From positions 4,712,001 to 4,776,000 of the forward strand of contig NZ_LR134290.1 of assembly GCF_900636545.1 (NCBI RefSeq): 64,000 nucleotides of DNA. The letters are read 5' to 3'. The notes beneath the pieces are model-generated. The model was not told the origin of the DNA. It worked only from the letters and a program-made list of their open reading frames with translations, and did no database searches. The stretch comes from Pseudomonas mendocina (lineage in GTDB: Bacteria; Pseudomonadota; Gammaproteobacteria; Pseudomonadales; Pseudomonadaceae). The position numbers and the translations under genes were made by a program. Shown one piece after another: positions 17,132 through 25,687 of this stretch (position 1 is the stretch's first letter; each line of letters starts with the position of its first letter).

Positions 17132-18192
17132 AACCCATCAAAGTCATGATCGTCGACGACTCTGCCGTCGTCCGCCAGGTATTGGCCTCGGTACTGGCAG
17201 CCGACCCGGCGATCGAGGTTCTGGGCACCGCTGCCGATCCGCTGTTCGCCCTGAGCAAGATGGAGCGTGAGTGGCCGGACGTGATCGTCCTCGACGTGGA
17301 AATGCCACGCATGGACGGCATCACCTTCCTCAAGAAGCTCATGGCCGAGCGCCCCACCCCGGTAGTGATCTGCTCGACACTGACCGAAAAAGGCGCCAGC
17401 ACCACCATGCAGGCCCTCGCCGCCGGCGCCGTAAGCATCGTCACCAAGCCCCAGGTCAACCTGAGCAAGTTTCTGGTCAATGCCAGCGATGACCTGCTCG
17501 GGGCCGTCAAGGCCGCAGCCCGTGCCAATATGCGCCAACTGGCCAAGAGCAAGGTTCCGGTACAACCCAAGCTGGGCGCCGATGCCGTGATTCCCGCCAG
17601 CCAGCCGGCCATGGCCCGCACCACCGAGCGCGTGGTGGCCATCGGTACCTCCACCGGCGGCACTCAGGCACTGGAATTTATCCTCACCGCCCTGCCGCGC
17701 GTGTGCCCCGGCATCGTCATCGTCCAGCACATGCCGGAACGCTTCACCGCCGCCTTCGCCGAACGCCTCAATGGCCTCTGTCAGATCGAGGTACTGGAGG
17801 CGCGCCATGGCGACCGCGTCATCCCTGGCCGCGCCCTGATCGCCCCCGGCGGTCGCCACATGCTGCTCAAACGCAGCGGTGCGCAGTACATGGTAGAAGT
17901 GGTCGACGGCCCGCCCGTCAGCCGCCACAAGCCCTCGGTGGATGTGCTGTTTCGCTCCACCGCCCGCGCCGCCGGCGCCAACGCCACCGGCATCATCATG
18001 ACCGGCATGGGTGACGACGGCGCCCGTGGCCTGCGCGAGATGTTCGAGGCCGGTGCGCAGACCTTCGGCCAGGACGAAGCCAGTTGCGTGGTCTACGGCA
18101 TGCCCAAGGAAGCGAAGAAACTCGGCGCGGTCGGGCGCGAGATTCCCCTAGAGCAAATTCCCGTGCATATCCTGCGCGCCGAGCGTGCCTGA
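17128..18192 (+). CDS. cheB: Chemotaxis methylesterase/response regulator CheB
   Basis: Encodes 354 residues. An N-terminal receiver (D11, phospho-acceptor D56 in [11 protein letters not shown]) is joined to a C-terminal methylesterase. Visible catalytic residues are Ser175 in AIGTSTGGT, His201 in VQHMPERF and Asp296/297 in GMGDDG. It removes methyl groups from receptors when phosphorylated by CheA. It is the last gene of the chemotaxis operon; the following hairpin at 18208 may end the transcript. Confidence 0.95.
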   Translation: MKPIKVMIVDDSAVVRQVLASVLAADPAIEVLGTAADPLFALSKMEREWPDVIVLDVEMPRMDGITFLKKLMAERPTPVVICSTLTEKGASTTMQALAAGAVSIVTKPQVNLSKFLVNASDDLLGAVKAAARANMRQLAKSKVPVQPKLGADAVIPASQPAMARTTERVVAIGTSTGGTQALEFILTALPRVCPGIVIVQHMPERFTAAFAERLNGLCQIEVLEARHGDRVIPGRALIAPGGRHMLLKRSGAQYMVEVVDGPPVSRHKPSVDVLFRSTARAAGANATGIIMTGMGDDGARGLREMFEAGAQTFGQDEASCVVYGMPKEAKKLGAVGREIPLEQIPVHILRAERA

Positions 18193-18207
18193 CCGGCAAC
18201 CTTCCCC

Positions 18208-18225
18208 CGCCCGCCTCGGCGGGCG
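18208..18225 (+). terminator. Weak hairpin after the chemotaxis operon
   Basis: A perfect 8-bp GC stem (18208-18215 with 18218-18225, two-base gap) lies 16 bases after the cheB stop. It has no T tract, so it may be a Rho-type or non-functional hairpin. Confidence 0.35.
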
Positions 18226-18388
18226 TAGAATCACTGCATTCCTCGCCAGAAATCCTCCGGCGGGCCCGTGAGCCCCGGCCGTACGAACGGTGATCCCGTT
18301 TCGTCATGCAGCCTCCTGACACCGCGGCGATCTGCCGCTCGACGACGCTCACCGCACACACAACCGAATTAGTCGCAGGAATACCGTC

Positions 18389-20227
18389 ATGCCCGATTAC
18401 CGCTCGAAAACCTCCACCCACGGCCGCAACATGGCCGGCGCCCGCGCCCTGTGGCGCGCCACCGGGATGAAGGACGAAGACTTCAAGAAACCGATCATCG
18501 CCATCGCCAACTCCTTCACCCAGTTCGTGCCCGGCCACGTGCACCTCAAGGACCTGGGTCAGCTGGTCGCCCGCGAGATCGAGAAAGCCGGCGGCGTGGC
18601 CAAGGAATTCAACACCATCGCCGTGGACGACGGCATCGCCATGGGCCACGACGGCATGCTCTATTCGCTGCCGAGCCGCGAGATCATCGCCGACTCCGTG
18701 GAGTACATGGTCAACGCCCACTGCGCCGACGCCATCGTCTGCATCTCTAACTGCGACAAGATCACCCCCGGCATGCTGATGGCCGCCCTGCGCCTGAACA
18801 TCCCGGTGGTCTTCGTCTCCGGCGGCCCGATGGAAGCCGGCAAGACCAAACTGGCCAGCCACGGCCTGGACCTGGTCGACGCCATGGTCATCGCCGCCGA
18901 CTCCAGCGCCTCCGACGAGAAGGTCGCCGAGTACGAGCGTAGCGCCTGCCCGACCTGCGGCAGCTGTTCCGGCATGTTCACCGCCAACTCGATGAACTGC
19001 CTGACCGAAGCCTTAGGGCTTTCCCTGCCGGGCAACGGTTCGACCCTGGCCACCCACAGTGATCGCGAGCAGCTGTTCCTGCGCGCCGGCCGCCTGGCCG
19101 TCGAGCTGTGCCAGCGCTACTACGGCGAAGGCGACGAGTCGGTGCTGCCGCGCAACATCGCCAACTTCAAGGCGTTCGAGAACGCCATGATGCTCGACAT
19201 CGCCATGGGCGGCTCGACCAACACCATCCTCCACCTGCTGGCCGCGGCCCAGGAAGGCGAGGTCGCCTTCGACCTGCGCGACATCGATCGCCTGTCGCGC
19301 AAGGTGCCGCAGCTGTGCAAGGTGGCGCCGAACATCCAGAAGTACCACATGGAAGACGTGCACCGCGCCGGTGGCATCTTCTCTATCCTCGGCGAACTGG
19401 CCCGTGGCGGCCTGCTGCACACCGATGTGCACACCGTACACAGCCCCAACATGGCCGAAGCCATTGCCCAGTGGGACATCACCCAGACCCAGGACGAAGC
19501 GGTTCACCACTTCTTCAAGGCTGGCCCGGCCGGCATCCCGACCCAAACCGCGTTCAGCCAGAGCACCCGCTGGCCGAGCCTGGACGACGACCGCGAGAAC
19601 GGCTGCATCCGCAGCGTCGAGCACGCCTATTCGCAGGAAGGCGGCCTGGCCGTGCTGTACGGCAACATCGCCCTCGACGGCTGCGTGGTGAAGACCGCCG
19701 GCGTCGACGAGTCCATCCACGTGTTCGAAGGCACCGCCAAGGTGTTCGAGAGCCAGGACAGCGCGGTAAAAGGCATCCTCGCCGACGAAGTGAAGGAAGG
19801 TGACATCGTCATCATCCGCTACGAAGGTCCGAAAGGCGGCCCGGGCATGCAGGAAATGCTCTACCCAACCTCGTATCTGAAGTCCAAGGGCCTGGGCAAG
19901 GCGTGCGCCCTGCTCACCGACGGCCGTTTCTCCGGCGGCACCAGCGGCCTGTCCATCGGCCACGCCTCGCCGGAAGCAGCCGCAGGCGGCGCCATCGGCC
20001 TGGTCAAGGACGGCGACAAGGTACTGATCGACATCCCCAACCGCAGCATCAACCTGCTGGTCAGCGATGAAGAACTGGCTTCCCGTCGCGCCGAGCAGGA
20101 CAAGAAAGGCTGGAAGCCGGCCGCACCGCGCACCCGCAAGGTGACCACGGCGCTCAAGGCCTACGCCCTGCTTGCCACCAGCGCCGACAAGGGCGCCGTG
20201 CGCAACAAGGCTCTGCTCGACGGCTGA
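18389..20227 (+). CDS. ilvD: Dihydroxy-acid dehydratase IlvD
   Basis: Encodes 612 residues, the usual bacterial length. It catalyses the dehydration step of branched-chain amino acid synthesis. Cluster-binding cysteines appear in [11 protein letters not shown] and [11 protein letters not shown], next to [11 protein letters not shown], which are IlvD signatures for the long [4Fe-4S] family. The C-terminal [14 protein letters not shown] motif is also conserved. It is monocistronic: a strong terminator follows directly. AGGA sits upstream of the ATG at 18389. The 196-bp gap from cheB to this gene holds its promoter, which I did not resolve. Confidence 0.96.
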   Translation: MPDYRSKTSTHGRNMAGARALWRATGMKDEDFKKPIIAIANSFTQFVPGHVHLKDLGQLVAREIEKAGGVAKEFNTIAVDDGIAMGHDGMLYSLPSREIIADSVEYMVNAHCADAIVCISNCDKITPGMLMAALRLNIPVVFVSGGPMEAGKTKLASHGLDLVDAMVIAADSSASDEKVAEYERSACPTCGSCSGMFTANSMNCLTEALGLSLPGNGSTLATHSDREQLFLRAGRLAVELCQRYYGEGDESVLPRNIANFKAFENAMMLDIAMGGSTNTILHLLAAAQEGEVAFDLRDIDRLSRKVPQLCKVAPNIQKYHMEDVHRAGGIFSILGELARGGLLHTDVHTVHSPNMAEAIAQWDITQTQDEAVHHFFKAGPAGIPTQTAFSQSTRWPSLDDDRENGCIRSVEHAYSQEGGLAVLYGNIALDGCVVKTAGVDESIHVFEGTAKVFESQDSAVKGILADEVKEGDIVIIRYEGPKGGPGMQEMLYPTSYLKSKGLGKACALLTDGRFSGGTSGLSIGHASPEAAAGGAIGLVKDGDKVLIDIPNRSINLLVSDEELASRRAEQDKKGWKPAAPRTRKVTTALKAYALLATSADKGAVRNKALLDG

Positions 20228-20242
20228 TCGCTGTTGCATAGG

Positions 20243-20271
20243 AAAGCCCGGCCACTGTGCCGGGCTTTTTC
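20243..20271 (+). terminator. ilvD intrinsic terminator
   Basis: A perfect 10-bp stem AAAGCCCGGC (20243-20252) and its complement (20259-20268), loop CACTGT, followed by a T run. It starts 16 bases after the stop codon. Confidence 0.9.
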
Positions 20272-20342
20272 TTGCACTCGGGTTTTGCATTGCAGTGCGT
20301 TCCGCCGCAAGCTGATCTCTCGCTCACTGAAGGGAGAGTTCC

Positions 20343-20801
20343 ATGCGCATCGGCCTGATCGCCGACACCCACAACCTGCTACGCACTGAAGCGCTGGCGG
20401 CATTGCAGGGCGTCGACCACCTGATTCATGCCGGTGATATCGGTGGACCGCATATTCTCGCCGAACTGCAGCGCATCGCGCCGCTGTCGGTGGTGCGCGG
20501 CAATAATGATGACGAGGCCTGGGCCGATGCGATTCCGGAAAACCTGACCCTGCGCTTCGGCGCGCTCAGCCTTTATGTCCTGCATGACCTCAAGCAATTG
20601 GCCATCGATCCCAGGGCCGAAGGTATCGATGTGGTGGTCACCGGGCATTCCCACAAACCGCTGCATGAAGAGCGCAACGGCGTGCTCTACCTCAACCCCG
20701 GTAGCGCCGGACCGCGGCGCTTCAAACTGCCCATCGGCGTGGGCATCCTGGATATCGAAGGCCGCCAGGTACGAGCCGAACTGATCACGCTGCAGGTCTG
20801 A
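20343..20801 (+). CDS. Calcineurin-like metallophosphoesterase (YfcE family)
   Basis: Encodes 152 residues. Metal-binding motifs are present: IADTHN at the N-terminus, HAGDIGG, GNNDDE and VVTGHSHKP. These small cytoplasmic phosphodiesterases bind two metals and hydrolyse phosphodiesters; the physiological substrate is not known for most members. GGGAGAG precedes the ATG. It follows the ilvD terminator and has its own promoter region, and lies in front of a strong REP element, so it probably is monocistronic. Confidence 0.88.
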   Translation: MRIGLIADTHNLLRTEALAALQGVDHLIHAGDIGGPHILAELQRIAPLSVVRGNNDDEAWADAIPENLTLRFGALSLYVLHDLKQLAIDPRAEGIDVVVTGHSHKPLHEERNGVLYLNPGSAGPRRFKLPIGVGILDIEGRQVRAELITLQV

Positions 20802-20887
20802 TGACCATCGTAGGGTAGACGACGCTTCACCCATCCAACGTCCCGCCAAACCGGTGGACAGGAAAAGCGTTGCCCACCATATACGCC

Positions 20888-20944
20888 GTAGGAGCGGCTT
20901 CAGCCGCGATGCTTCGCGTCAATCGCGGCTGAAGCCGCTCCTAC
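20888..20944. repeat. REP element (perfect 23-bp inverted repeat)
   Basis: GTAGGAGCGGCTTCAGCCGC begins a perfect 23-bp arm at 20888-20910, repeated in inverse order at 20922-20944 with an 11-nt loop. The GGAGCGGCTTCAGCCGCGA core is the common Pseudomonas REP family. It occupies the gap between the phosphoesterase gene and gloA. Confidence 0.9.
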
Positions 20945-21061
20945 AAACGCCCCTGCTTAGTTGCTTGGTCAGGGCTGGCTACGCTTACAACACACTTGAA
21001 AAACGTTGCCACCGAATCCATCTAGGGAGATACAGCCTTTTCCCGCCTGATGGAGAACCCC

Positions 21062-21589
21062 ATGACCCTCGACGAGCTCAACGCCATTCCCGGCGTGACA
21101 GCCAAGCCCGACGTCGCCACCGCCGACTTCGTTTACAACCACACCATGATCCGCGTGAAGGATCTGCAGAAGTCGCTGGATTTCTACACCCGCGTGCTGG
21201 GCTTCACCCTGCTGGAGAAGAAGGAATTCCCCGAGGCCGAGTTCAGCCTGTACTTCCTCGCGCTGATCAATGACAAGTCGCAGATCCCGGCTGACCCGGC
21301 CGCCCGCCATCAGTGGCGCAAATCCATCCCCGGCGTACTGGAGCTGACCTATAACTACGGCACAGAAAAGGACCCGGAATTCGCCTACCACAGCGGCAAC
21401 AGCGACCCGCGCGGTTTCGGCCACCTGTGCGTATCGGTGCCGGACATCAAGGCCGCCTGCCAGCGTTTCGAAGACCTCGGTGTGGACTTCCAGAAGCGCC
21501 TGACCGACGGCCGCATGCGCGATATCGCCTTCATCAAGGACCCGGACGGCTACTGGGTCGAGATCATCCAGTTCACCGAAGTAATCTGA
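21062..21589 (+). CDS. gloA: Lactoylglutathione lyase GloA (glyoxalase I)
   Basis: Encodes 175 residues of a single VOC/glyoxalase fold. Metal ligands expected from the family are visible: NHTMIRV (His), GVLELTYN (Glu), GFGHLCVSV (His) and YWVEII (Glu). It converts the hemithioacetal of methylglyoxal and glutathione into lactoylglutathione. I chose the ATG at 21062 because GGAG lies six bases upstream; the ATG four codons earlier has no Shine-Dalgarno. The length matches the longer Zn-type enzymes of pseudomonads. It is convergent with the YitT gene and shares a terminator with it. Confidence 0.94.
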   Translation: MTLDELNAIPGVTAKPDVATADFVYNHTMIRVKDLQKSLDFYTRVLGFTLLEKKEFPEAEFSLYFLALINDKSQIPADPAARHQWRKSIPGVLELTYNYGTEKDPEFAYHSGNSDPRGFGHLCVSVPDIKAACQRFEDLGVDFQKRLTDGRMRDIAFIKDPDGYWVEIIQFTEVI

Positions 21590-21609
21590 CTCTCGCGCCG
21601 GCAAAACCG

Positions 21610-21643
21610 ACGAGGGGCTGCCTCCAGCGAGGTAGCCCCTCGT
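21610..21643. terminator. Bidirectional terminator between gloA and the YitT gene
   Basis: A perfect 10-bp stem ACGAGGGGCT (21610-21619) pairs with AGCCCCTCGT (21634-21643). It lies between two convergent genes (gloA stop 21589, opposite stop 21656), so it can serve both. Confidence 0.7.
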
Positions 21644-21655
21644 TCGATGATGCGC

Positions 21656-22303
21656 TCAACTGACGCCGACGTAGCGGTCCGCCCGATGATTGATCGCCAG
21701 CACCAGATTGAGCATCACCGCCCCCAGCACCGAGAGCAGCACCTTGTCTGGTGACACCACGAAGATGGCCGCCAGCACGATGCTCGCGTCGATGGCCATC
21801 TGTACGGCGCCCGCGCGCAGACCGAAGCGTTCCTGCATGTACAGGGCGAGAATGTTCACCCCGCCCAGGCTGGCGCGGTGACGAAACAGCATGAGCAAAC
21901 CCAGCCCCATCGCAGCGCCACCGAACAATGCGGCATAGATCGCACTCAGGTGGGCGAAGGCGACCCAGTGTGGCGTCAGTTCGGCCAGCAGTGAAACCAG
22001 CAACACCGCGCAACCGGTACGCAAGGTGAACCCCCAGCCCATGCGCCAGATACCGAGCAGGTAGAAAGGCAGATTGACCAGGCAGAACACCAGGCCAAAC
22101 GACCAGCCGGCCTGATAGTTGGCCAGAAACGCGATGCCAACGGTACCGCCAGTCAGCAACCCGGCATGCGTGTAGAAGGCGATGCCCAGGGCCACCAGGG
22201 CGGTGCCGAACAGCAAGGCCAGCGCATCCTCCCACAGCGGGTGGCGCACGAAGAGTGCGGCGACGGCGCTCGGGCGCTCGTCGATGGACGATTGATCTGT
22301 CAT
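21656..22303 (-). CDS. YitT family membrane protein
   Basis: Encodes 215 residues with about five membrane helices: ALALLFGTALVALGIAFY, GWSFGLVFCLVNLPFYLLGI, CAVLLVSLLAEL, AALFGGAAMGLGLLMLF and SVLGAVMLNLVLAI. The glycine-rich GGTVGIAFLANY and GGVNILALYMQER segments are typical of the YitT/DUF161 domain. Many family members carry a C-terminal DUF2179 domain, which this one lacks. I start it at the ATG at 22301-22303; a longer frame upstream has no extra support. Function unknown; some relatives are proposed transporters. Confidence 0.8.
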   Translation of the reverse strand: MTDQSSIDERPSAVAALFVRHPLWEDALALLFGTALVALGIAFYTHAGLLTGGTVGIAFLANYQAGWSFGLVFCLVNLPFYLLGIWRMGWGFTLRTGCAVLLVSLLAELTPHWVAFAHLSAIYAALFGGAAMGLGLLMLFRHRASLGGVNILALYMQERFGLRAGAVQMAIDASIVLAAIFVVSPDKVLLSVLGAVMLNLVLAINHRADRYVGVS

Positions 22304-22411
22304 CGAAATACCTGCAGCAAAGTTCACCGAAGAATTACGGCAGAGGCAAGGCATTGGCCGTCACGCGTGCTGGAGAATCAAGCAGCAGAGACGGCCGGAG
22401 GGTCGTTATCG

Positions 22412-22930
22412 TTATGCGCCGCGCCGCTCCCACACCTCGAAGGCGTAGAACGGTGTCTCGGCAGAAGCCGGATGCTCGACGCTGGACGTCATGCGCCAGG
22501 CAGACTCGTCGATTTCCGGGAAGAAAGCGTCACCATCGGGCTCAAGCCCCACACGCGTCAGGTACAGGCGATCAGCCTGGGCCAACCCCAAGTCGTAGAG
22601 CTGCGCGCCGCCAATCAGCATCAGCTCCTCAGCATCCTCTTCACGGGCCCAGGCATCGGCCCGCTCGATGGCCGCCTCCAGGGTGGCGAACACCTCGGCA
22701 CCTTCCAGCGCCAGGCCAGGCTGGCGGCTGACCACGATATTGAGCCGTCCCGGCAGCGGGCGACCGAGCGAGTCCCAGGTCTTGCGCCCCATGATGATCG
22801 GCTTGCCCAGGGTCATCGCCTTGAAGTGCTTGAGGTCCGCCGGCAGATGCCAGGGCAATTGATTGTCACGGCCGATCACGCGGTTGTACGCGAGCGCGGC
22901 GATGAGGCTGAGGGGCAGTGTCGTTTTCAT
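22412..22930 (-). CDS. folA: Dihydrofolate reductase FolA
   Basis: Encodes 172 residues, close to the chromosomal DHFR length. Family signature motifs are LIAALAYNRVIGRDNQLPWH, MGRKTWDSLGRPLPGRLNIV and IGGAQLY. It reduces dihydrofolate to tetrahydrofolate with NADPH and is the target of trimethoprim. The ATG at 22928-22930 gives a standard N-terminus; a second ATG four codons upstream is possible. Note that thyA, the other dTMP-cycle enzyme, is encoded 4 kb away on the same strand. The gap to the divergent glpQ gene is about 150 bp. Confidence 0.95.
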   Translation of the reverse strand: MKTTLPLSLIAALAYNRVIGRDNQLPWHLPADLKHFKAMTLGKPIIMGRKTWDSLGRPLPGRLNIVVSRQPGLALEGAEVFATLEAAIERADAWAREEDAEELMLIGGAQLYDLGLAQADRLYLTRVGLEPDGDAFFPEIDESAWRMTSSVEHPASAETPFYAFEVWERRGA

Positions 22931-23083
22931 GGTCGCGAGCATAGCAGAGCACCTGACGCACCCGCAGCCCACCTTTGGCTTTGCCTGACGATCCACCCAG
23001 TCGGCCAGGCTTGGCCCGCTGTCGCACAATCGTCATCCTTACCGTTGCAGGCTTGGGTTTCCATCGTGCAAGGAGGTACCACC

Positions 23084-24235
23084 ATGTTGACGCAATCACT
23101 TCGCGGCTGGCTGCTCTGCGCCGGCCTGCTGCTGCCCACCCTCGGCATGGCTGCATCAGCCGAGCCCGACAGCGTACAAACCGCCATCGACTGGGCACAG
23201 CAACAGCCCGTGGCGCACAAGAGCAAGCCCCATGGCGACGCCAAGCCGCTGGTGATCGCTCACCGCGGCGCCAGCGGCTACGCCCCCGAACACACGCTGG
23301 CCGCCTACGCCCTGGCCATCCTCCAGGGCGCGGATTACGTCGAACCGGACCTGGTAATGACCCGCGACGGCCAGCTGGTGGCACGCCATGACAACGAGCT
23401 GGGGCTGACCACCGACGTCTCGCAGCGGCCGCAATTCGCCAATCGCAAGCGCACCCAGATGGTGGATGGCGTCAGCCTGGAAGGCTGGTTCAGCGAGGAC
23501 TTCACCCTGGCCGAACTCAAGACCCTGCGTGCCATCGAGCGCATCCCGCAGGTGCGTCCAGCCAATACGCGCTTCGATAGCCAGTTCGAAATTCCAACCC
23601 TGCAGGAAATCATCGACCTTGTGAAAAGCCTGCAACTCAGCCAGCAGCGGGTCATCGGCCTGTATCCGGAAACCAAGCACCCGACGCATTTCCAGCAGAT
23701 AGGCCTGGCCATGGAGAAACCGTTGGTGAAGGTACTCAAGCGCAACGGATACGACAGTGCCAAGGCGCCGGTGTACATCCAGTCCTTCGAAGTGGAGAAC
23801 CTCAAGACCCTGAGCCGCCTGACTCAGGTGCGTTTGGTGCAGCTACTCTGGACCGAGGGCCAGCCCTATGACCAACAGGTGCTCGGCACCGGCCTGGGCT
23901 ACGCGCAGATGATCACGCCCAAGGGGCTGCAGGCCATTGCCCGCTACGCCAGCGGCATCGGCCCGGAAAAAGGCATGATCATCCCGCGTGACGCCGCCGG
24001 CAACCTGACCACGCCGACCCATCTGGTGCACGATGCCCATGCCGCCAAGCTCAAGGTGCACCCCTACACCTTCCGCGCCGAGAATGCCTTCCTGCCCACC
24101 AGCCTGCGCAGTGATGGCGAGCCGAGCGAGCGCGGCGACATCGAGGCCGAACTGCGCGCCTTCCTTGCCACTGGCATCGACGGTCTGTTCATCGACCAAC
24201 CGGACATCGCGGTACGCCTGCGCGAGACGCACTGA
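23084..24235 (+). CDS. glpQ: Glycerophosphodiester phosphodiesterase GlpQ (periplasmic)
   Basis: Encodes 383 residues with a Sec signal peptide (hydrophobic stretch LLCAGLLLPTLGMAASA, cleavage near residue 24). The GDPD catalytic motifs are HRGASGYAPEHT, YVEPDLVMTRDG and ARHDNEL. The enzyme hydrolyses glycerophosphodiesters to glycerol 3-phosphate and alcohol in the periplasm. AGGAGG sits just upstream of the ATG at 23084, and this fixes the start inside a much longer open frame. Length is close to E. coli GlpQ. It is divergent from folA. Confidence 0.93.
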   Translation: MLTQSLRGWLLCAGLLLPTLGMAASAEPDSVQTAIDWAQQQPVAHKSKPHGDAKPLVIAHRGASGYAPEHTLAAYALAILQGADYVEPDLVMTRDGQLVARHDNELGLTTDVSQRPQFANRKRTQMVDGVSLEGWFSEDFTLAELKTLRAIERIPQVRPANTRFDSQFEIPTLQEIIDLVKSLQLSQQRVIGLYPETKHPTHFQQIGLAMEKPLVKVLKRNGYDSAKAPVYIQSFEVENLKTLSRLTQVRLVQLLWTEGQPYDQQVLGTGLGYAQMITPKGLQAIARYASGIGPEKGMIIPRDAAGNLTTPTHLVHDAHAAKLKVHPYTFRAENAFLPTSLRSDGEPSERGDIEAELRAFLATGIDGLFIDQPDIAVRLRETH

Positions 24236-24295
24236 GTCGCGCCGGAACGGATCAGGGGTTATTCTCAACCCCTGATCCGAACGACGAGACGCCGC

Positions 24296-25687
24296 GTGAC
24301 TGACGCCTCCTCCCCCACCGTATTCCAACGCCTCTGGCTCAGCGAGACGATTCGCCTACGCGAAGAACACGCCGGCCCGCTCGAGGACACCGAGGCCAAT
24401 CGCCTGGCCCGAGCCGAGCACAGCGAGCTGGTTGAGCGTATCCAGCATCGTGCCCTGCTGTTGGCACGTCGTGATGGACAGTGGCAAGCGCTGCAGCACT
24501 GGCTGCAAGGCGCGCGTCTGGCTGGCCTGCTACTCACCCTGCTGGCATTACTCAGCGGCATCGGCCTGGCCCTGGCTGCCCTCGGGGACGGTCGCCAGCC
24601 GGTCAACGTGTTCTGGGCTTTGGGCAGCCTGCTCGGGCTCAATCTGCTGATGCTGGTGGGCTGGTTGCTCGGCCTGCTGCTGACCCGCGATCACCCCGGC
24701 GCACTCGGGCGCCTGTGGCTGTGGCTCAGCGAGAAGCTGGCGCGCGACGCTAGCGCCGCGCAACTGGCCCCGGCTCTGCTGCTGATGCTGCAACGCCAAC
24801 GTCTGACTCGCTGGGGCCTGGGCCTGCTGGTCAACGGTCTGTGGACGCTGACCATGCTCGCAGCTCTGGCCACCCTGCTGCTGTTGCTCGCCACGCGCCG
24901 CTATGGCTTCGTCTGGGAAACGACCATCCTTGGTGGTGACACCTTCATCGCCCTGACCCAGGCCATCGGCGCCCTGCACGCCTTGTTCGGCTTCAGCCTG
25001 CCGGACGTCGAACTGATACGCGCCAGCGGCGACGCCGCCATCGCCAGCGAGGCGGCCAGGCAAAGCTGGGCCGGCTGGTTGGTCGGCGTAGTGCTGATCT
25101 ACGGTCTGCTGCCACGCCTGCTGCTGGCACTGCTGTGCCTATGGCGCTGGCAGTCCGGCAAAGGCGCACTGAGCCTGGACCTCGACCTGCCCGGCTACAG
25201 CCTGCTGCGCCAGCGCCTGCAACCGGACAGCGAACGCCTCGGTGTCTGTGATCTGGCCCCAGCCGCCCTGCACCAGCCGCAAGGTGGTGCCCATTCCCAG
25301 CCGGGCAGCGGCGCCCTCCTGCTTGGCCTGGAGCTCGACGACCGGCGCCCCTGGCCGCCTGCTCCATTGCCAAAGGGCGTAGCCAATGCCGGTGTGATCG
25401 ACAACCGCGAACAGCGCCGGCAATTGCTCGAGCAACTGACCCGCTTCCCCCCTGAGCGCCTGGCCATCGCTTGCGACCCGCGGCGCTCGCCAGATCGCGG
25501 CACTCTTGCACTGCTCGGCGAACTGGCGCGCTCGTCCTCCGCCACCCGCATCTGGCTGCTGCCACCCGCGCCCGGCGAGGTTCTAGACAGCGCACGCCTG
25601 GCGGACTGGCATCAGGCAATCACCAACCTCGGATTGCAGCATGGCGACAGTGCGCCGTTGAGCTGGCTGGAGACGGGCCATGACTGA
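24296..25687 (+). CDS. DUF2868 membrane protein
   Basis: Encodes 463 residues. It has about four or five predicted membrane helices: LAGLLLTLLALLSGIGLAL, LGLNLLMLVGWLLGLLL, LLVNGLWTLTMLAALATLL and LVGVVLIYGLLPRLLLALL. The remainder is soluble and ends in a large cytoplasmic part. The family DUF2868 has no settled function, but it is nearly always paired with the downstream GTPase/DUF3482 gene, as here, where the two overlap by eight bases (ATGACTGA). I start at GTG 24296; the Shine-Dalgarno is weak. A membrane-anchored GTPase switch is an inference from this pairing. Confidence 0.75.
   Translation: MTDASSPTVFQRLWLSETIRLREEHAGPLEDTEANRLARAEHSELVERIQHRALLLARRDGQWQALQHWLQGARLAGLLLTLLALLSGIGLALAALGDGRQPVNVFWALGSLLGLNLLMLVGWLLGLLLTRDHPGALGRLWLWLSEKLARDASAAQLAPALLLMLQRQRLTRWGLGLLVNGLWTLTMLAALATLLLLLATRRYGFVWETTILGGDTFIALTQAIGALHALFGFSLPDVELIRASGDAAIASEAARQSWAGWLVGVVLIYGLLPRLLLALLCLWRWQSGKGALSLDLDLPGYSLLRQRLQPDSERLGVCDLAPAALHQPQGGAHSQPGSGALLLGLELDDRRPWPPAPLPKGVANAGVIDNREQRRQLLEQLTRFPPERLAIACDPRRSPDRGTLALLGELARSSSATRIWLLPPAPGEVLDSARLADWHQAITNLGLQHGDSAPLSWLETGHD

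Noticed and set aside
20811..20890. Possible promoter or riboswitch upstream of gloA
   Set aside because: Only the GTAGGGTAGACGACG repeat-like stretch and the REP are visible; no riboswitch pattern.
22166..23083. Upstream 306 codons of the glpQ frame
   Set aside because: They overlap folA and the YitT gene in antisense; GlpQ has a signal peptide and AGGAGG at 23071, fixing the start at 23084.
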